From the NCBI GenBank assembly GCA_964405405.1, contig CAYONT010000035.1, positions 1-21,641 on the forward strand: DNA of 21,641 nt, read 5' to 3'. The stretch is from CAMCYM01 sp964405405 (GTDB lineage Bacteria; Bacteroidota; Bacteroidia; Flavobacteriales_D; Sanyastnellaceae). The notes below the pieces were generated by a model, which did no database searches, was not told the origin of the DNA, and saw only the letters and a list, made by a program, of their open reading frames with translations. Positions within the stretch are counted from its first letter, which is position 1, and each line of letters starts with the position of its first letter. Shown piece after piece: positions 12,980-20,265 of the stretch. The position numbers were made by a program, and so were the translations under genes.

Positions 12980-15913
12980 TCAACGGCGAACCTGCAAATG
13001 CGCTGCTTCATGGGAGCGTGCTCCCACCAAGCGCACAACGTATGATCCCGAAGGCAATCCAGACACATCAACCGTCAACCGCTGCCCATCATAACGCGCT
13101 ACCGGTTGCTGAACCAGCACCCGCCCACTCAAATCGAAAATCTCCAAACGCAGGTCTCCGCGCATGCGGCTGCTGGAAATGTTCACTACACCTTGGGAAG
13201 CTGGATTCGGGTACACCGACATAGGCTCCGCCTTCGCCTCTGCTACGACCTCACCCTCGTTCACATCGAGGAACAAGTCAGAGCGGAAGATGCCTCGTCC
13301 GTGGGTGGCCGCGTAGATGGCACCTTGGTTGCTCGGGGCAATCCAGGGTGCTGCGCTGCGCCACTGTTGCTTGATGGCAAAGACAGGAGCCGTGGGGCCA
13401 TTCGGAGAGCCCATGTTTGTCGCCGTGTAGTGCCAATCGTCACCACCATTGTCCGTCGCCCAAACACCATACTCCGTTCCTACCAAGATGGTATTGCCCG
13501 ACGCATCCATCGCGTCGATGACCACATCGTAGCAAGGCATTTTCGCCATTTCACCCGATGGGAACCAAATGTTGGACCAGGTGGGGTTCTCAGAAAGTGC
13601 GTTGAAGCTCTCTTGTACCTTGCCTCCACTCACCACGCCGTATCCCCCAATGGATACCACCACGTGGTTGGGGTCATTGGGGTCCACGGAAATGCCCGTC
13701 ACCACCGCACCCGCTGAAAGGATTTCATCAGAAAGATTCGAAGTCACATCTGCTTGAGACCAAATGGACTCCAAGCCACTGAAACGGTAAAGCTTGCCAT
13801 CCCAGCCCGCCACAAACATGTGGTTGCCGGCCTCGGGCTCCACATTCACCGCAAACTCGATGGCCTTGACACCCGCCGAACCCGGCGCATTGCCCAAACG
13901 AATCCACTCAGGCGTGGTGTTGAAGTTCAAACCATCCCGTGTGATCCACACACCTTGGCTTCCGGCGAATCCTACCGCCGTGATGGTGGTGTAGGGGTCT
14001 GGCACCTGCAAGCGGCCCGGAACATCGTACAACGTGTCAGCCGGATGCACGTACATCGTGTCGCAGGTTTCCGAGTAGCTGTACACATCCACTTCCGCAA
14101 ACGTCGTGTCCGCACCGACCTGGAACACGTAGTAGTTGTCCAACTGGGGGACGTACACAGAATCCAGAATGGGTGTGATGGAAGTAATCACCGACTGGGT
14201 GCCCGTCAGCGTGCTGTCCGTTTCACAAGTCAACTCCGGCAACGCCACCTGGGGGTCCAACCAGAAGTAGTCAGGATCTGCCGTCAATGGCGCATCCAAG
14301 ATGCGCTCAGGACGGATCAGCATTTCGTAGTAAGGAAGCGAAACACCTGCGGGCAAAGTGAACTCGAAAGGCAGGTTCTGGTTGCTGGTGAGCAAGGTGA
14401 ACGTGCTATCCGTAACCGTTTCACCGTAGGGGTTCACCAACACGACCTTGCGCTGGGTATCCGGGTCATTTGTGTTCTCGTACAATTGAACCACCGAGTA
14501 GAAGGTTCCCACCTCACCCGCATCGTTTTGCAATGCTGCGATGTTCTCGTCGTAGAAACTCCCGTAGTTGTTCAAGGATCCAGGGGATGCAATCCCCCGA
14601 ACCAAATTTCCATACTGCGAAGTGGCCATCCATGCCATGGAGCCGTCGGGGGTTATGTTCACCTTCGAAATGGCACAATCGAATCCGTCGCCTCCATTGA
14701 CCTCGACCGCCTCCTGGTTCGACAGGAACGTGCCATCTCCTGGGATGAGCAAGGATCCGTTGTCCTGTGTACCCCCGAGGACGGCTGAGTTCGAACTGTG
14801 GTCCATCCCGTAAAACTGGGTGATGGAAAGATCGCGGTTGCAATCGGTGTAGGTTTGGCCACCATCCAAGCTCCGGTAGATGCCACCATCCGTGGCCACG
14901 AACATCTTTCCGCCGGGGGTGAAGATGATCTCATGAACGTCGGCGTGCACATCGAAGTTGGTTCCTGGGAAATGGAAGGCGAACGCAGCCAACTCCGCTT
15001 GTTGGTTGGGACCGGAACGCCACAACTCGATGCCACCTACGTAGGCAAGGTCCGGCTGGCCTTGGGCGATGCCGAGGGCGAGGTCGTAAATGCCCTGCGC
15101 GCGGGGAAGCGGCGTTGCCTGGTCCAAACCTCCGGGCCAAACCCCTCCCCAAGACTGGCCTGCATCTTCCGAATGATAAAGGCCATAGAAGAAACCACCG
15201 CTGGTCGCGTACAAGGCGAAGGCGTGGTTGGGGTCATCCATGGAGATGTCGACCCGGCAACGGCCGATGCCACTTTGCGGGAGGGCGCCTGCTTGGCTCG
15301 CAGGACCCGAAAGCAAGGTGAAATCCGTGAAATCGGAACCGTTGCTGCGGTACACACGACCATTCGCAAGGGCGACCAACATATAGGAGCCGTCTTGGGC
15401 CACTGCGATGTCTGTCTTGGCACCGCTGGGCAAGTTGGCGGGTTCTAGGTCCATGACACCGTTCTCGATGGAGCCGAATCCTCCGTTCGAGGCAAACCAC
15501 ACGCGGTTGCCATTGTTGGGGTCGACCACCAAGGCATCGGTTGCCGTGAAGTCCCCACCACCGAGAAAGCCGGGGTCGGTCCCCTCTACGATTTGGAAGG
15601 TCGCNNNNNNNNNNNNNNNNNNNNNNNNNNNNNNNNNNNNNNNNNNNNNNNNNNNNNNNNNNNNNNNNNNNNNNNNNNNNNNNNNNNNNNNNNNNNNNNN
15701 NNNNTGGGAATTGATTTCTCCTGTATTCACATCGCCCAGCAACCTGCGCTGGATTTCCCAAGCTCCATTGGGCTCTTTCGCGATTTCCCGGGTGGCCCGT
15801 GGCGCGTAATCCGAGGGCTTGTGAACCGGGGCGTCGGTTTGGGTAACCACAGCCACGATGCCCGCTGCGCCTGCGAGGACGAGGGCTGGGGCAACAATTT
15901 TCTTCCAAAGCAT
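12980..15913 (-). CDS. T9SS-exported beta-propeller (sortilin/Asp-box-like) protein, gap inside
   Basis: A large secreted protein of about 977 residues if the gap is taken at face value. The start at 15913 gives MLWKKIVAPALVLAGAAGIV, a signal peptide; the frame is open to 15958 without a better start. The middle is a beta-propeller with repeated Asp-box-like strands (S-x-D-x-G-x-x-W/Y): HSEDAGQSW, RSLDGGQTY and WATDNGGDDW, plus NGGFGSIENG and YAATHGRGIFR. This is the VPS10/sialidase-type propeller frequent in Bacteroidota exoproteins. The last 75-80 residues, from MSVYPNPASQG through LEIFDLSGRVLVQQ to GSYVVRLVG, are a type A T9SS sorting domain, so the protein is expected at the cell surface or outside. 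There is no catalytic assignment. A promoter lies at 15945-15973 and the terminator at 12912-12945; it looks monocistronic. N gap 2 removes the segment where the first propeller strands usually lie. Confidence 0.87.
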   Translation of the reverse strand: MLWKKIVAPALVLAGAAGIVAVVTQTDAPVHKPSDYAPRATREIAKEPNGAWEIQRRLLGDVNTGEINSXXXXXXXXXXXXXXXXXXXXXXXXXXXXXXXXXXATFQIVEGTDPGFLGGGDFTATDALVVDPNNGNRVWFASNGGFGSIENGVMDLEPANLPSGAKTDIAVAQDGSYMLVALANGRVYRSNGSDFTDFTLLSGPASQAGALPQSGIGRCRVDISMDDPNHAFALYATSGGFFYGLYHSEDAGQSWGGVWPGGLDQATPLPRAQGIYDLALGIAQGQPDLAYVGGIELWRSGPNQQAELAAFAFHFPGTNFDVHADVHEIIFTPGGKMFVATDGGIYRSLDGGQTYTDCNRDLSITQFYGMDHSSNSAVLGGTQDNGSLLIPGDGTFLSNQEAVEVNGGDGFDCAISKVNITPDGSMAWMATSQYGNLVRGIASPGSLNNYGSFYDENIAALQNDAGEVGTFYSVVQLYENTNDPDTQRKVVLVNPYGETVTDSTFTLLTSNQNLPFEFTLPAGVSLPYYEMLIRPERILDAPLTADPDYFWLDPQVALPELTCETDSTLTGTQSVITSITPILDSVYVPQLDNYYVFQVGADTTFAEVDVYSYSETCDTMYVHPADTLYDVPGRLQVPDPYTTITAVGFAGSQGVWITRDGLNFNTTPEWIRLGNAPGSAGVKAIEFAVNVEPEAGNHMFVAGWDGKLYRFSGLESIWSQADVTSNLSDEILSAGAVVTGISVDPNDPNHVVVSIGGYGVVSGGKVQESFNALSENPTWSNIWFPSGEMAKMPCYDVVIDAMDASGNTILVGTEYGVWATDNGGDDWHYTATNMGSPNGPTAPVFAIKQQWRSAAPWIAPSNQGAIYAATHGRGIFRSDLFLDVNEGEVVAEAKAEPMSVYPNPASQGVVNISSSRMRGDLRLEIFDLSGRVLVQQPVARYDGQRLTVDVSGLPSGSYVVRLVGARSHEAAHLQVRR
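15605..15704. other. Assembly gap 2 (100 Ns)
   Basis: A run of exactly 100 Ns inside the propeller gene, between GDVNTGEINS and ATFQIVEG. The reading frame happens to be kept across 100 bases, but the length is probably a placeholder. Confidence 0.95.
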
Positions 15914-15944
15914 GGTTTCTGATTTTACAATCTCAGGTGGTGGT

Positions 15945-15973
15945 GCAAGGTACAACAATCAAGTCCGCTGCAA
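15945..15973 (-). promoter_or_regulatory. Promoter of the T9SS propeller gene
   Basis: On the minus strand TTTTG (TTG at 15973-15971) is followed after 18 bases by TACCTTGC (15952-15945), close to the Bacteroidota TTG / TAnnTTTG consensus. The start codon lies 31 bases downstream. Confidence 0.5.
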
Positions 15974-16069
15974 AACGCCCCAACGAATCCTCGGGAACCG
16001 CAGAACCGGTGACGGTCACCAGCCGCTTGAATGCGGGATTGAGCCGCCCAAAACCTAAGGCTACCGTCC

Positions 16070-16939
16070 TCAATGCAAGTGCTTTTCAGCGTGGTAGCTC
16101 GAGCGCACCAAGGGACCGCTTTCCACGTACCGGAAACCCATTTTGAGGCCCAGTTCCCGGAGCGCAGCGAAAGCATCTGGGTGAACGAATTCTGCCACGG
16201 GGAGGTGCTTCGGGCTCGGTTGCAGGTACTGGCCCAGGGTGAGGATCTGGCAGTCCACGCTGCGGAGATCCTGCATCGTCTCTTCCACTTCCGCCAGCGT
16301 CTCGCCCAGTCCCAACATCACCCCCGACTTCGTCCTGAGCCCTGCCTGGCGGAGGCGCCGGAGTACCTCGAGGCTGCGGTCGTATTTGGCCTGAATGCGC
16401 ACCGAACGCGTCAAACGACGGACGGTCTCCAAGTTGTGGGACACAATTTCAGGAGCCACCTCGATGATGCGCTCCAGGTTTTCCCACTTGCCGGCGAAGT
16501 CTGGGATCAGCGTTTCCAGCGTGGTGCCGGGGCTTTGGTGGCGGATGGCCCGCACCGTGGCCGCCCATATTTCGCTGCCCCCGTCTGCCAAATCGTCCCG
16601 GTCCACCGACGTGATGACCGCGTGCTTGACCCCCATCAACCGCACCGACTGGGCGACCCGACCGGGCTCAAAGGGATCCGCCTCCAGCGGCTTCCCCGTA
16701 GCGACGTTGCAGAACCCGCAACTCCGGGTGCACACGTTCCCCAAAATCATGAACGTCGCCGTCCCCTCACCCCAGCATTCGCCCATGTTGGGACAGTGCC
16801 CGCTTTCGCAGATGGTGTGCAGCCGGTGCTCCGTGACGATTTCCCGCACCTTGCGGTAGTTTTCGCCGGTGGGCAACTTGACGCGCAGCCACTTGGGCCG
16901 GGGCGATCGCGCGGGGGGGGTGGCCGTCATCGGGTCCAT
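16070..16939 (-). CDS. lipA: Lipoyl synthase
   Basis: LipA is a radical SAM enzyme that inserts two sulfurs into protein-bound octanoyl groups to make lipoyl cofactors of the 2-oxoacid dehydrogenases and the glycine cleavage system. The protein has 289 residues from ATG 16939 (MDPMTATPPARSPRPKWLRV); 16930 is an alternative, and the open frame to 17047 overlaps the upstream gene. The auxiliary cluster motif CESGHCPNMGEC gives Cys44, Cys49 and Cys55. The radical SAM motif CTRSCGFC gives Cys70, Cys74 and Cys77. The conserved VTSVDRDDLADGG and SHNLETV are present, and the C-terminal RSSYHAE supplies the serine that ligates the auxiliary cluster. The start overlaps the 3' end of the upstream envelope-protein gene by 13 bases, indicating one operon. 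Confidence 0.97.
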   Translation of the reverse strand: MDPMTATPPARSPRPKWLRVKLPTGENYRKVREIVTEHRLHTICESGHCPNMGECWGEGTATFMILGNVCTRSCGFCNVATGKPLEADPFEPGRVAQSVRLMGVKHAVITSVDRDDLADGGSEIWAATVRAIRHQSPGTTLETLIPDFAGKWENLERIIEVAPEIVSHNLETVRRLTRSVRIQAKYDRSLEVLRRLRQAGLRTKSGVMLGLGETLAEVEETMQDLRSVDCQILTLGQYLQPSPKHLPVAEFVHPDAFAALRELGLKMGFRYVESGPLVRSSYHAEKHLH

Positions 16940-17703
16940 CGTCTTCCGGTTTGCAATTTTGCGTACAGGGTGAGAAATGCGCGGTGGTTTTGGCCAAACT
17001 TGTCCGCCAAAATCTCCGGGCTCCAAGCGAAAACATCCAGAGCGCACCCGATGTTCAGGGCCCGAAGCAACGCCGGGTCCTCACCGTATTCAAACTCCAG
17101 CTCGTAGGCCCCGTGCAGCCCCGGGACGAAACCCAGCTCCTGCACCCCACTGAGCCAGGGGCCCCGGCCGTAGATGTCGTCCGAAAAATGCAAGTCTGGA
17201 TCGTAGCGCTCCAGCGCGATGTAGTCGTAAGGGATGTCCGGATAACCGATTTCCAGATACACCGGTTTGAGGATGCCCAAGGCCAAACCCGTCCGCCACG
17301 CCGACCCCACACGCACCGCATTCTTGCGGAGTTTCTCCGTGTGAAAACGCTGCCCACCCACCGTGAGCCGCAGGTCGAGCAGGGCGTTCACCTTGCCGTA
17401 AACGTAGGCGCGGCCGTCGTCGTAGACCGGATTCTGGGAGCGCTCTTCCTTCGCGTGCCGGATGTACAACAACTCGGTTCCGACCGTTCGCAGGTGGGTG
17501 GCGTCCCGGTACCAGCCCCGCTGGTAGGACAGCCCCGCTCCCTGGGTGTGAACCAGCAGTCCCCCCGTCCATTCGTCCGTCGGCGGGGCCCCCAGACCCA
17601 AACCGTCCGCGGGCTGGGCCTGGGCGTCCTCCGCGGAGGCAACCAGCACCAGCAGCAGCCCGCCCACCAGGCCCACGATCCAACGTTTGCAAATTGTGTG
17701 CAT
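16927..17703 (-). CDS. Exported envelope protein of unknown function, upstream of lipA
   Basis: 258 residues from ATG 17703: MHTICKRWIVGLVGGLLLVL, then VASAEDAQAQPADG, a classical signal peptide probably cut after AQA. The longer frame to 17871 was rejected because it buries this signal. The mature part has many aromatic residues and alternating strands (GLSYQRGWYRDATHLRTVG, LLDLRLTVGGQRFHTEKLRK) and ends AFLTLYAKLQTGRRWTR. It therefore looks like a small beta-barrel or other outer-membrane-associated beta protein; I do not recognise a named domain. A perfect -7 match, TAAATTTG, lies 8 bases before the ATG, which implies a very short leader. The 3' end overlaps lipA by 13 bases, so the two are co-transcribed, though no functional link to lipoate is evident. 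Confidence 0.75.
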   Translation of the reverse strand: MHTICKRWIVGLVGGLLLVLVASAEDAQAQPADGLGLGAPPTDEWTGGLLVHTQGAGLSYQRGWYRDATHLRTVGTELLYIRHAKEERSQNPVYDDGRAYVYGKVNALLDLRLTVGGQRFHTEKLRKNAVRVGSAWRTGLALGILKPVYLEIGYPDIPYDYIALERYDPDLHFSDDIYGRGPWLSGVQELGFVPGLHGAYELEFEYGEDPALLRALNIGCALDVFAWSPEILADKFGQNHRAFLTLYAKLQTGRRWTR

Positions 17704-17711
17704 CACCAGGC

Positions 17712-17719
17712 CAAATTTA
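17712..17719 (-). promoter_or_regulatory. -7 element of the envelope protein-lipA operon
   Basis: On the minus strand this reads TAAATTTG, a perfect TAnnTTTG. Nineteen bases upstream the -33 position reads TCG (two of three matches to TTG). It ends 8 bases before the ATG at 17703, so the mRNA would be nearly leaderless. Confidence 0.4.
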
Positions 17720-17771
17720 CAGCCGGTCTTCGCTCGAACGACCCCATTTTTGCACAAACGCCCCCCCGACC

Positions 17772-18194
17772 ATGGAATGGAACCGTGTTGATTACCGTTT
17801 GGCCTACCGCGGCCAACTCCGGACAGAAATGACGCACCTCGCTTCGGGTCAGGTCGTGCCCACCGATGCACCGGTGGACAACCACGGCAAGGGCGAGGCG
17901 TTCTCCCCCACCGACATCGTCGCTTCCGGGCTGGCCGCCTGCATGATGACGGTGCTGGGCATCAAAGCGAACGAGATGGGCATCCCGTTGGAGCGCATGG
18001 AGGCCGAGGTGATGAAGTCGATGACTGCGGCGCCTCGCCGCATCGCGGGCATCGGGGTGCGGCTGTACCTGTCGGCGCCCCAGGCCAGTGAGCGGGACCG
18101 GCACGTGCTCGAGGCCACGGCGCGGGCCTGTCCCGTCGCGCGGTCGTTGCACCCCGATCTGGAGCAGGACCTGACGTTCATCTGGGAGGCATGA
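17772..18194 (+). CDS. OsmC-family peroxiredoxin
   Basis: OsmC/Ohr proteins are homodimeric thiol peroxidases that reduce organic hydroperoxides. The protein has 140 residues, the normal length, from ATG 17772 (MEWNRVDYRLAYRGQL); an in-frame ATG at 17694 lies inside the divergent gene's promoter area and adds unrelated residues. The two redox cysteines are Cys57 in FSPTDIVASGLAACMMTVLG and Cys120 in RACPVARSLHPDL, with the expected spacing. The GKGEAFSPTD form places it in the YhfA-like/OsmC branch rather than Ohr. Its stop overlaps the GWxTD gene start (ATGA), so the two are translationally coupled, although no functional link is known to me. Confidence 0.92.
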   Translation: MEWNRVDYRLAYRGQLRTEMTHLASGQVVPTDAPVDNHGKGEAFSPTDIVASGLAACMMTVLGIKANEMGIPLERMEAEVMKSMTAAPRRIAGIGVRLYLSAPQASERDRHVLEATARACPVARSLHPDLEQDLTFIWEA

Positions 18195-19516
18195 GGGCGG
18201 CGGGGGTCGGGGGGTGGGCCTGGGGTCGGTCTCGGCGGACGCGGGGCGGGGGGCGGGCTTGGGGGGTCGGGGTTGCCGCTTTGATCGCCTGGACAGGCTG
18301 CCAGCCCTCCCTGCCGACCGCCGTTTCGGCATCGCGGAAACCTTATGACTGGGAGGCCCAGTTGTTGCACCCCGTCCTGACGGCGGTGCCCGATGGCTCC
18401 GGTGGAGGGGATCTGACCCTGTATTGGGAAATGGACCGGGCCGAACTCCTGTACCTGCGCGAAACCACGCAGTCGCCCTTCGTGGCCCAGTTTGAATGGA
18501 CGTCCGGGAACATCCGGTGGAGCGTCGTCGACACGTTGTTTCCAGACCTGCCCGCCCGTTGGCGGGGGGTGCGCACTTTTGCGGCGGGGGATTGGGAGGA
18601 GGCGGCGACGGAGGATGGGGGGGCGCAGATGGTCGGGCAGGTGAGCGACGTGCTCAGGGGGACTTCCGCCGCCACCCGGACCCGGGTCCCGGAGTCGGTC
18701 CCGGGGCTCACCGTTTTCCTGAACGGCTGGCCCGTGGACCCCGCCGGGCTGAGGCCGGGCGACACCGTTTCGGTTCGGACGGCGCCCGGCGCCCGGCTCT
18801 GGGCGGCGAACCTGCTGGAACCGCCGAAGTTGCCGGCACCGCCTTTCAGCTACAGCGGAACGCCGGCGGTTCCACCCCGTCCTCACGCGGTCCAGGTCTT
18901 GGTCGCTGACGGCGAAGGTTGGGCCCATTGGACCTTGGACTCCGGGAGCACCTTGTTGACCCAGGCGGACGCGTACGCACTCGACCGGGCCCAGGCCCCT
19001 TGGTCTTCCCCTGAACCCGCGGTGTTGCTGCATGCCCGCCGATCGGGGTTTCCGCGGCCTGCCGCCGTTCCCGAACTCATCGAGTCTGCCCGTTACATCA
19101 CCTCCCGAACCGAGTTCGAGAAGTTGGCCGCCAGCGATGACCCGAAAACCGCACTCGACCGTTTCTGGATGGATTGCGGGCGGGACGAAGCCCGGGCACG
19201 ACAACTCATCGCGACCTACTATGCCCGCGTGGAGGAAGCAAACCGATTTTTCTCTGGGGTACAGGAAGGTTGGCGGACCGACCGGGGCATGGTGCATGTG
19301 GTTTTGGGACCGCCCACCCGGGTCCGTAGAAATGCCCGGACCGAGTGGTGGACTTATGGAGAAGAAGGGCAAGCCTCCACCGTCACCTTTGAATTCCATC
19401 GTACCCCGCATCCCTTCGACGACAACCACTGGGTACTCACCCGTTCCTTGCCCTTCCGCCCCTTGTGGGACCGAACCGTCACCGCGTGGCGCAACGGACG
19501 CATCCAACGCGATTGA
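18191..19516 (+). CDS. GWxTD domain-containing lipoprotein
   Basis: 441 residues. The GWxTD domain, found in Bacteroidota and a few related phyla, is at the C-terminus: RFWMDCGRDEARARQLIATY, ANRFFSGVQEGWRTDRGM (GWRTD at residues 360-364), then VHVVLGPPTRVRRNARTEWW and TYGEEG. Its biochemical role is unknown. The start at 18191 gives an unusually long leader rich in Arg, Gly and Trp (about 25 residues), then VGVAALIAWTGC with a lipobox Cys at 37; no later ATG precedes the lipobox. The gene overlaps osmC by four bases. The 5' end is exceptionally G-rich on the coding strand. The 3' part of the coding region is unremarkable, and the gene ends 53 bases before rlmB, which has its own promoter. Confidence 0.9.
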   Translation: MRAAGVGGWAWGRSRRTRGGGRAWGVGVAALIAWTGCQPSLPTAVSASRKPYDWEAQLLHPVLTAVPDGSGGGDLTLYWEMDRAELLYLRETTQSPFVAQFEWTSGNIRWSVVDTLFPDLPARWRGVRTFAAGDWEEAATEDGGAQMVGQVSDVLRGTSAATRTRVPESVPGLTVFLNGWPVDPAGLRPGDTVSVRTAPGARLWAANLLEPPKLPAPPFSYSGTPAVPPRPHAVQVLVADGEGWAHWTLDSGSTLLTQADAYALDRAQAPWSSPEPAVLLHARRSGFPRPAAVPELIESARYITSRTEFEKLAASDDPKTALDRFWMDCGRDEARARQLIATYYARVEEANRFFSGVQEGWRTDRGMVHVVLGPPTRVRRNARTEWWTYGEEGQASTVTFEFHRTPHPFDDNHWVLTRSLPFRPLWDRTVTAWRNGRIQRD

Positions 19517-19542
19517 GGGGGAACCCGGATTGGCTACCTTGC
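19513..19542 (+). promoter_or_regulatory. Promoter of rlmB
   Basis: TTG (19513-19515), overlapping the end of the GWxTD gene, is followed after 19 bases by TACCTTGC (19535-19542), close to TTG-N19-TAnnTTTG. It has the same -7 sequence as the propeller-gene promoter. The rlmB ATG lies 27 bases downstream. Confidence 0.55.
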
Positions 19543-19569
19543 CCCTCTTTTCCCAGACCCTACCCTCGC

Positions 19570-20165
19570 ATGGAACCGCACTCCCACCCGCACTCCCACT
19601 CCTCCTCCTCCCGACGGCCTTTCGCCCCCCGCGCCATCGACCCCAAGCAGGTCATCTTCGGCTGGCACCCGGTCGCAGAAGCGGTCCAATCCGGCAAGGA
19701 CATCCAACGGGTCATGATCCAGCGGGACGAGCGCGGAGAGCGTACGGCCGAGTTGTTGCGGGATTTGGCCTTGCGTCAAATCCCAGTCCAAAGAGTCCCC
19801 CTGGAGAAGCTCGACCGGGTCACCCGAAAGAACCACCAGGGCATCATTGCCTGGCTTTCTCCGATTGCGTACCAGCCGCTGGAGGAGCTGGTGGTTCGCG
19901 CTTGGGAGCAGGGCAAGCCGCCTGTTTTCGTGGCGCTGGACGGCGTGACTGACGTGCGCAACCTCGGGGCCATTGCCAGGTCCGCTGAGTGCTTCGGCGC
20001 CACCGGCCTCATCCTCCCGGCCCAAGGAGTCGCCCCCATCCACGAAGACGCCATCAAGACTTCGTCGGGTGCCCTGCTGCGGCTTCCTGTCGCCCGTGTG
20101 CCCCAATTGGCCGCTGCCCTCAAATACCTCGCCACGTCGGGCATCCAAGTGATCGGCGTGACCGA
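19570..20165 (+). CDS. rlmB: 23S rRNA (guanosine-2'-O)-methyltransferase RlmB, truncated by gap
   Basis: RlmB is a SpoU/TrmH-type trefoil-knot methyltransferase that methylates G2251 in the peptidyl-transferase region of 23S rRNA with SAM. About 198 residues are visible. After a His/Ser-rich leader (MEPHSHPHSHSSSSRRPFAP) comes the substrate-binding domain (QVIFGWHPVAEAVQSGKDIQ, then RVTRKNHQGIIAW). The catalytic domain begins with SPOUT motif 1, DGVTDVRNLGAIARSAECFG (Asn131, Arg137), followed by KTSSGALLRLPVARV. The sequence stops at GIQVIGVT. Motifs 2 and 3 (the glycine-rich VLGSE and SLNVS regions, about 60-70 residues) must lie in gap 3. No stop is visible because the frame stays open through the Ns. 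Confidence 0.92.
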
Positions 20166-20265
20166 NNNNNNNNNNNNNNNNNNNNNNNNNNNNNNNNNNN
20201 NNNNNNNNNNNNNNNNNNNNNNNNNNNNNNNNNNNNNNNNNNNNNNNNNNNNNNNNNNNNNNNNN
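20166..20265. other. Assembly gap 3 (100 Ns)
   Basis: A run of exactly 100 Ns. It must hide the rlmB 3' end, an intergenic region and the start of the next gene. That cannot fit in 100 bases, so the real gap is larger. Confidence 0.95.

Noticed and set aside
13754..14788. 344-residue open frame on the plus strand
   Set aside because: Antisense to the T9SS propeller protein; no domain or signal recognisable.
16073..17107. 344-residue open frame on the plus strand
   Set aside because: Antisense to lipA and the envelope protein gene. It has no plausible start context, and lipA is unambiguous.
17849..19507. 552-residue open frame on the minus strand
   Set aside because: It is antisense to OsmC and the GWxTD protein, both recognisable families. 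The translation is Pro/Gly/Arg-rich with no domain, as expected from a GC-rich complement.
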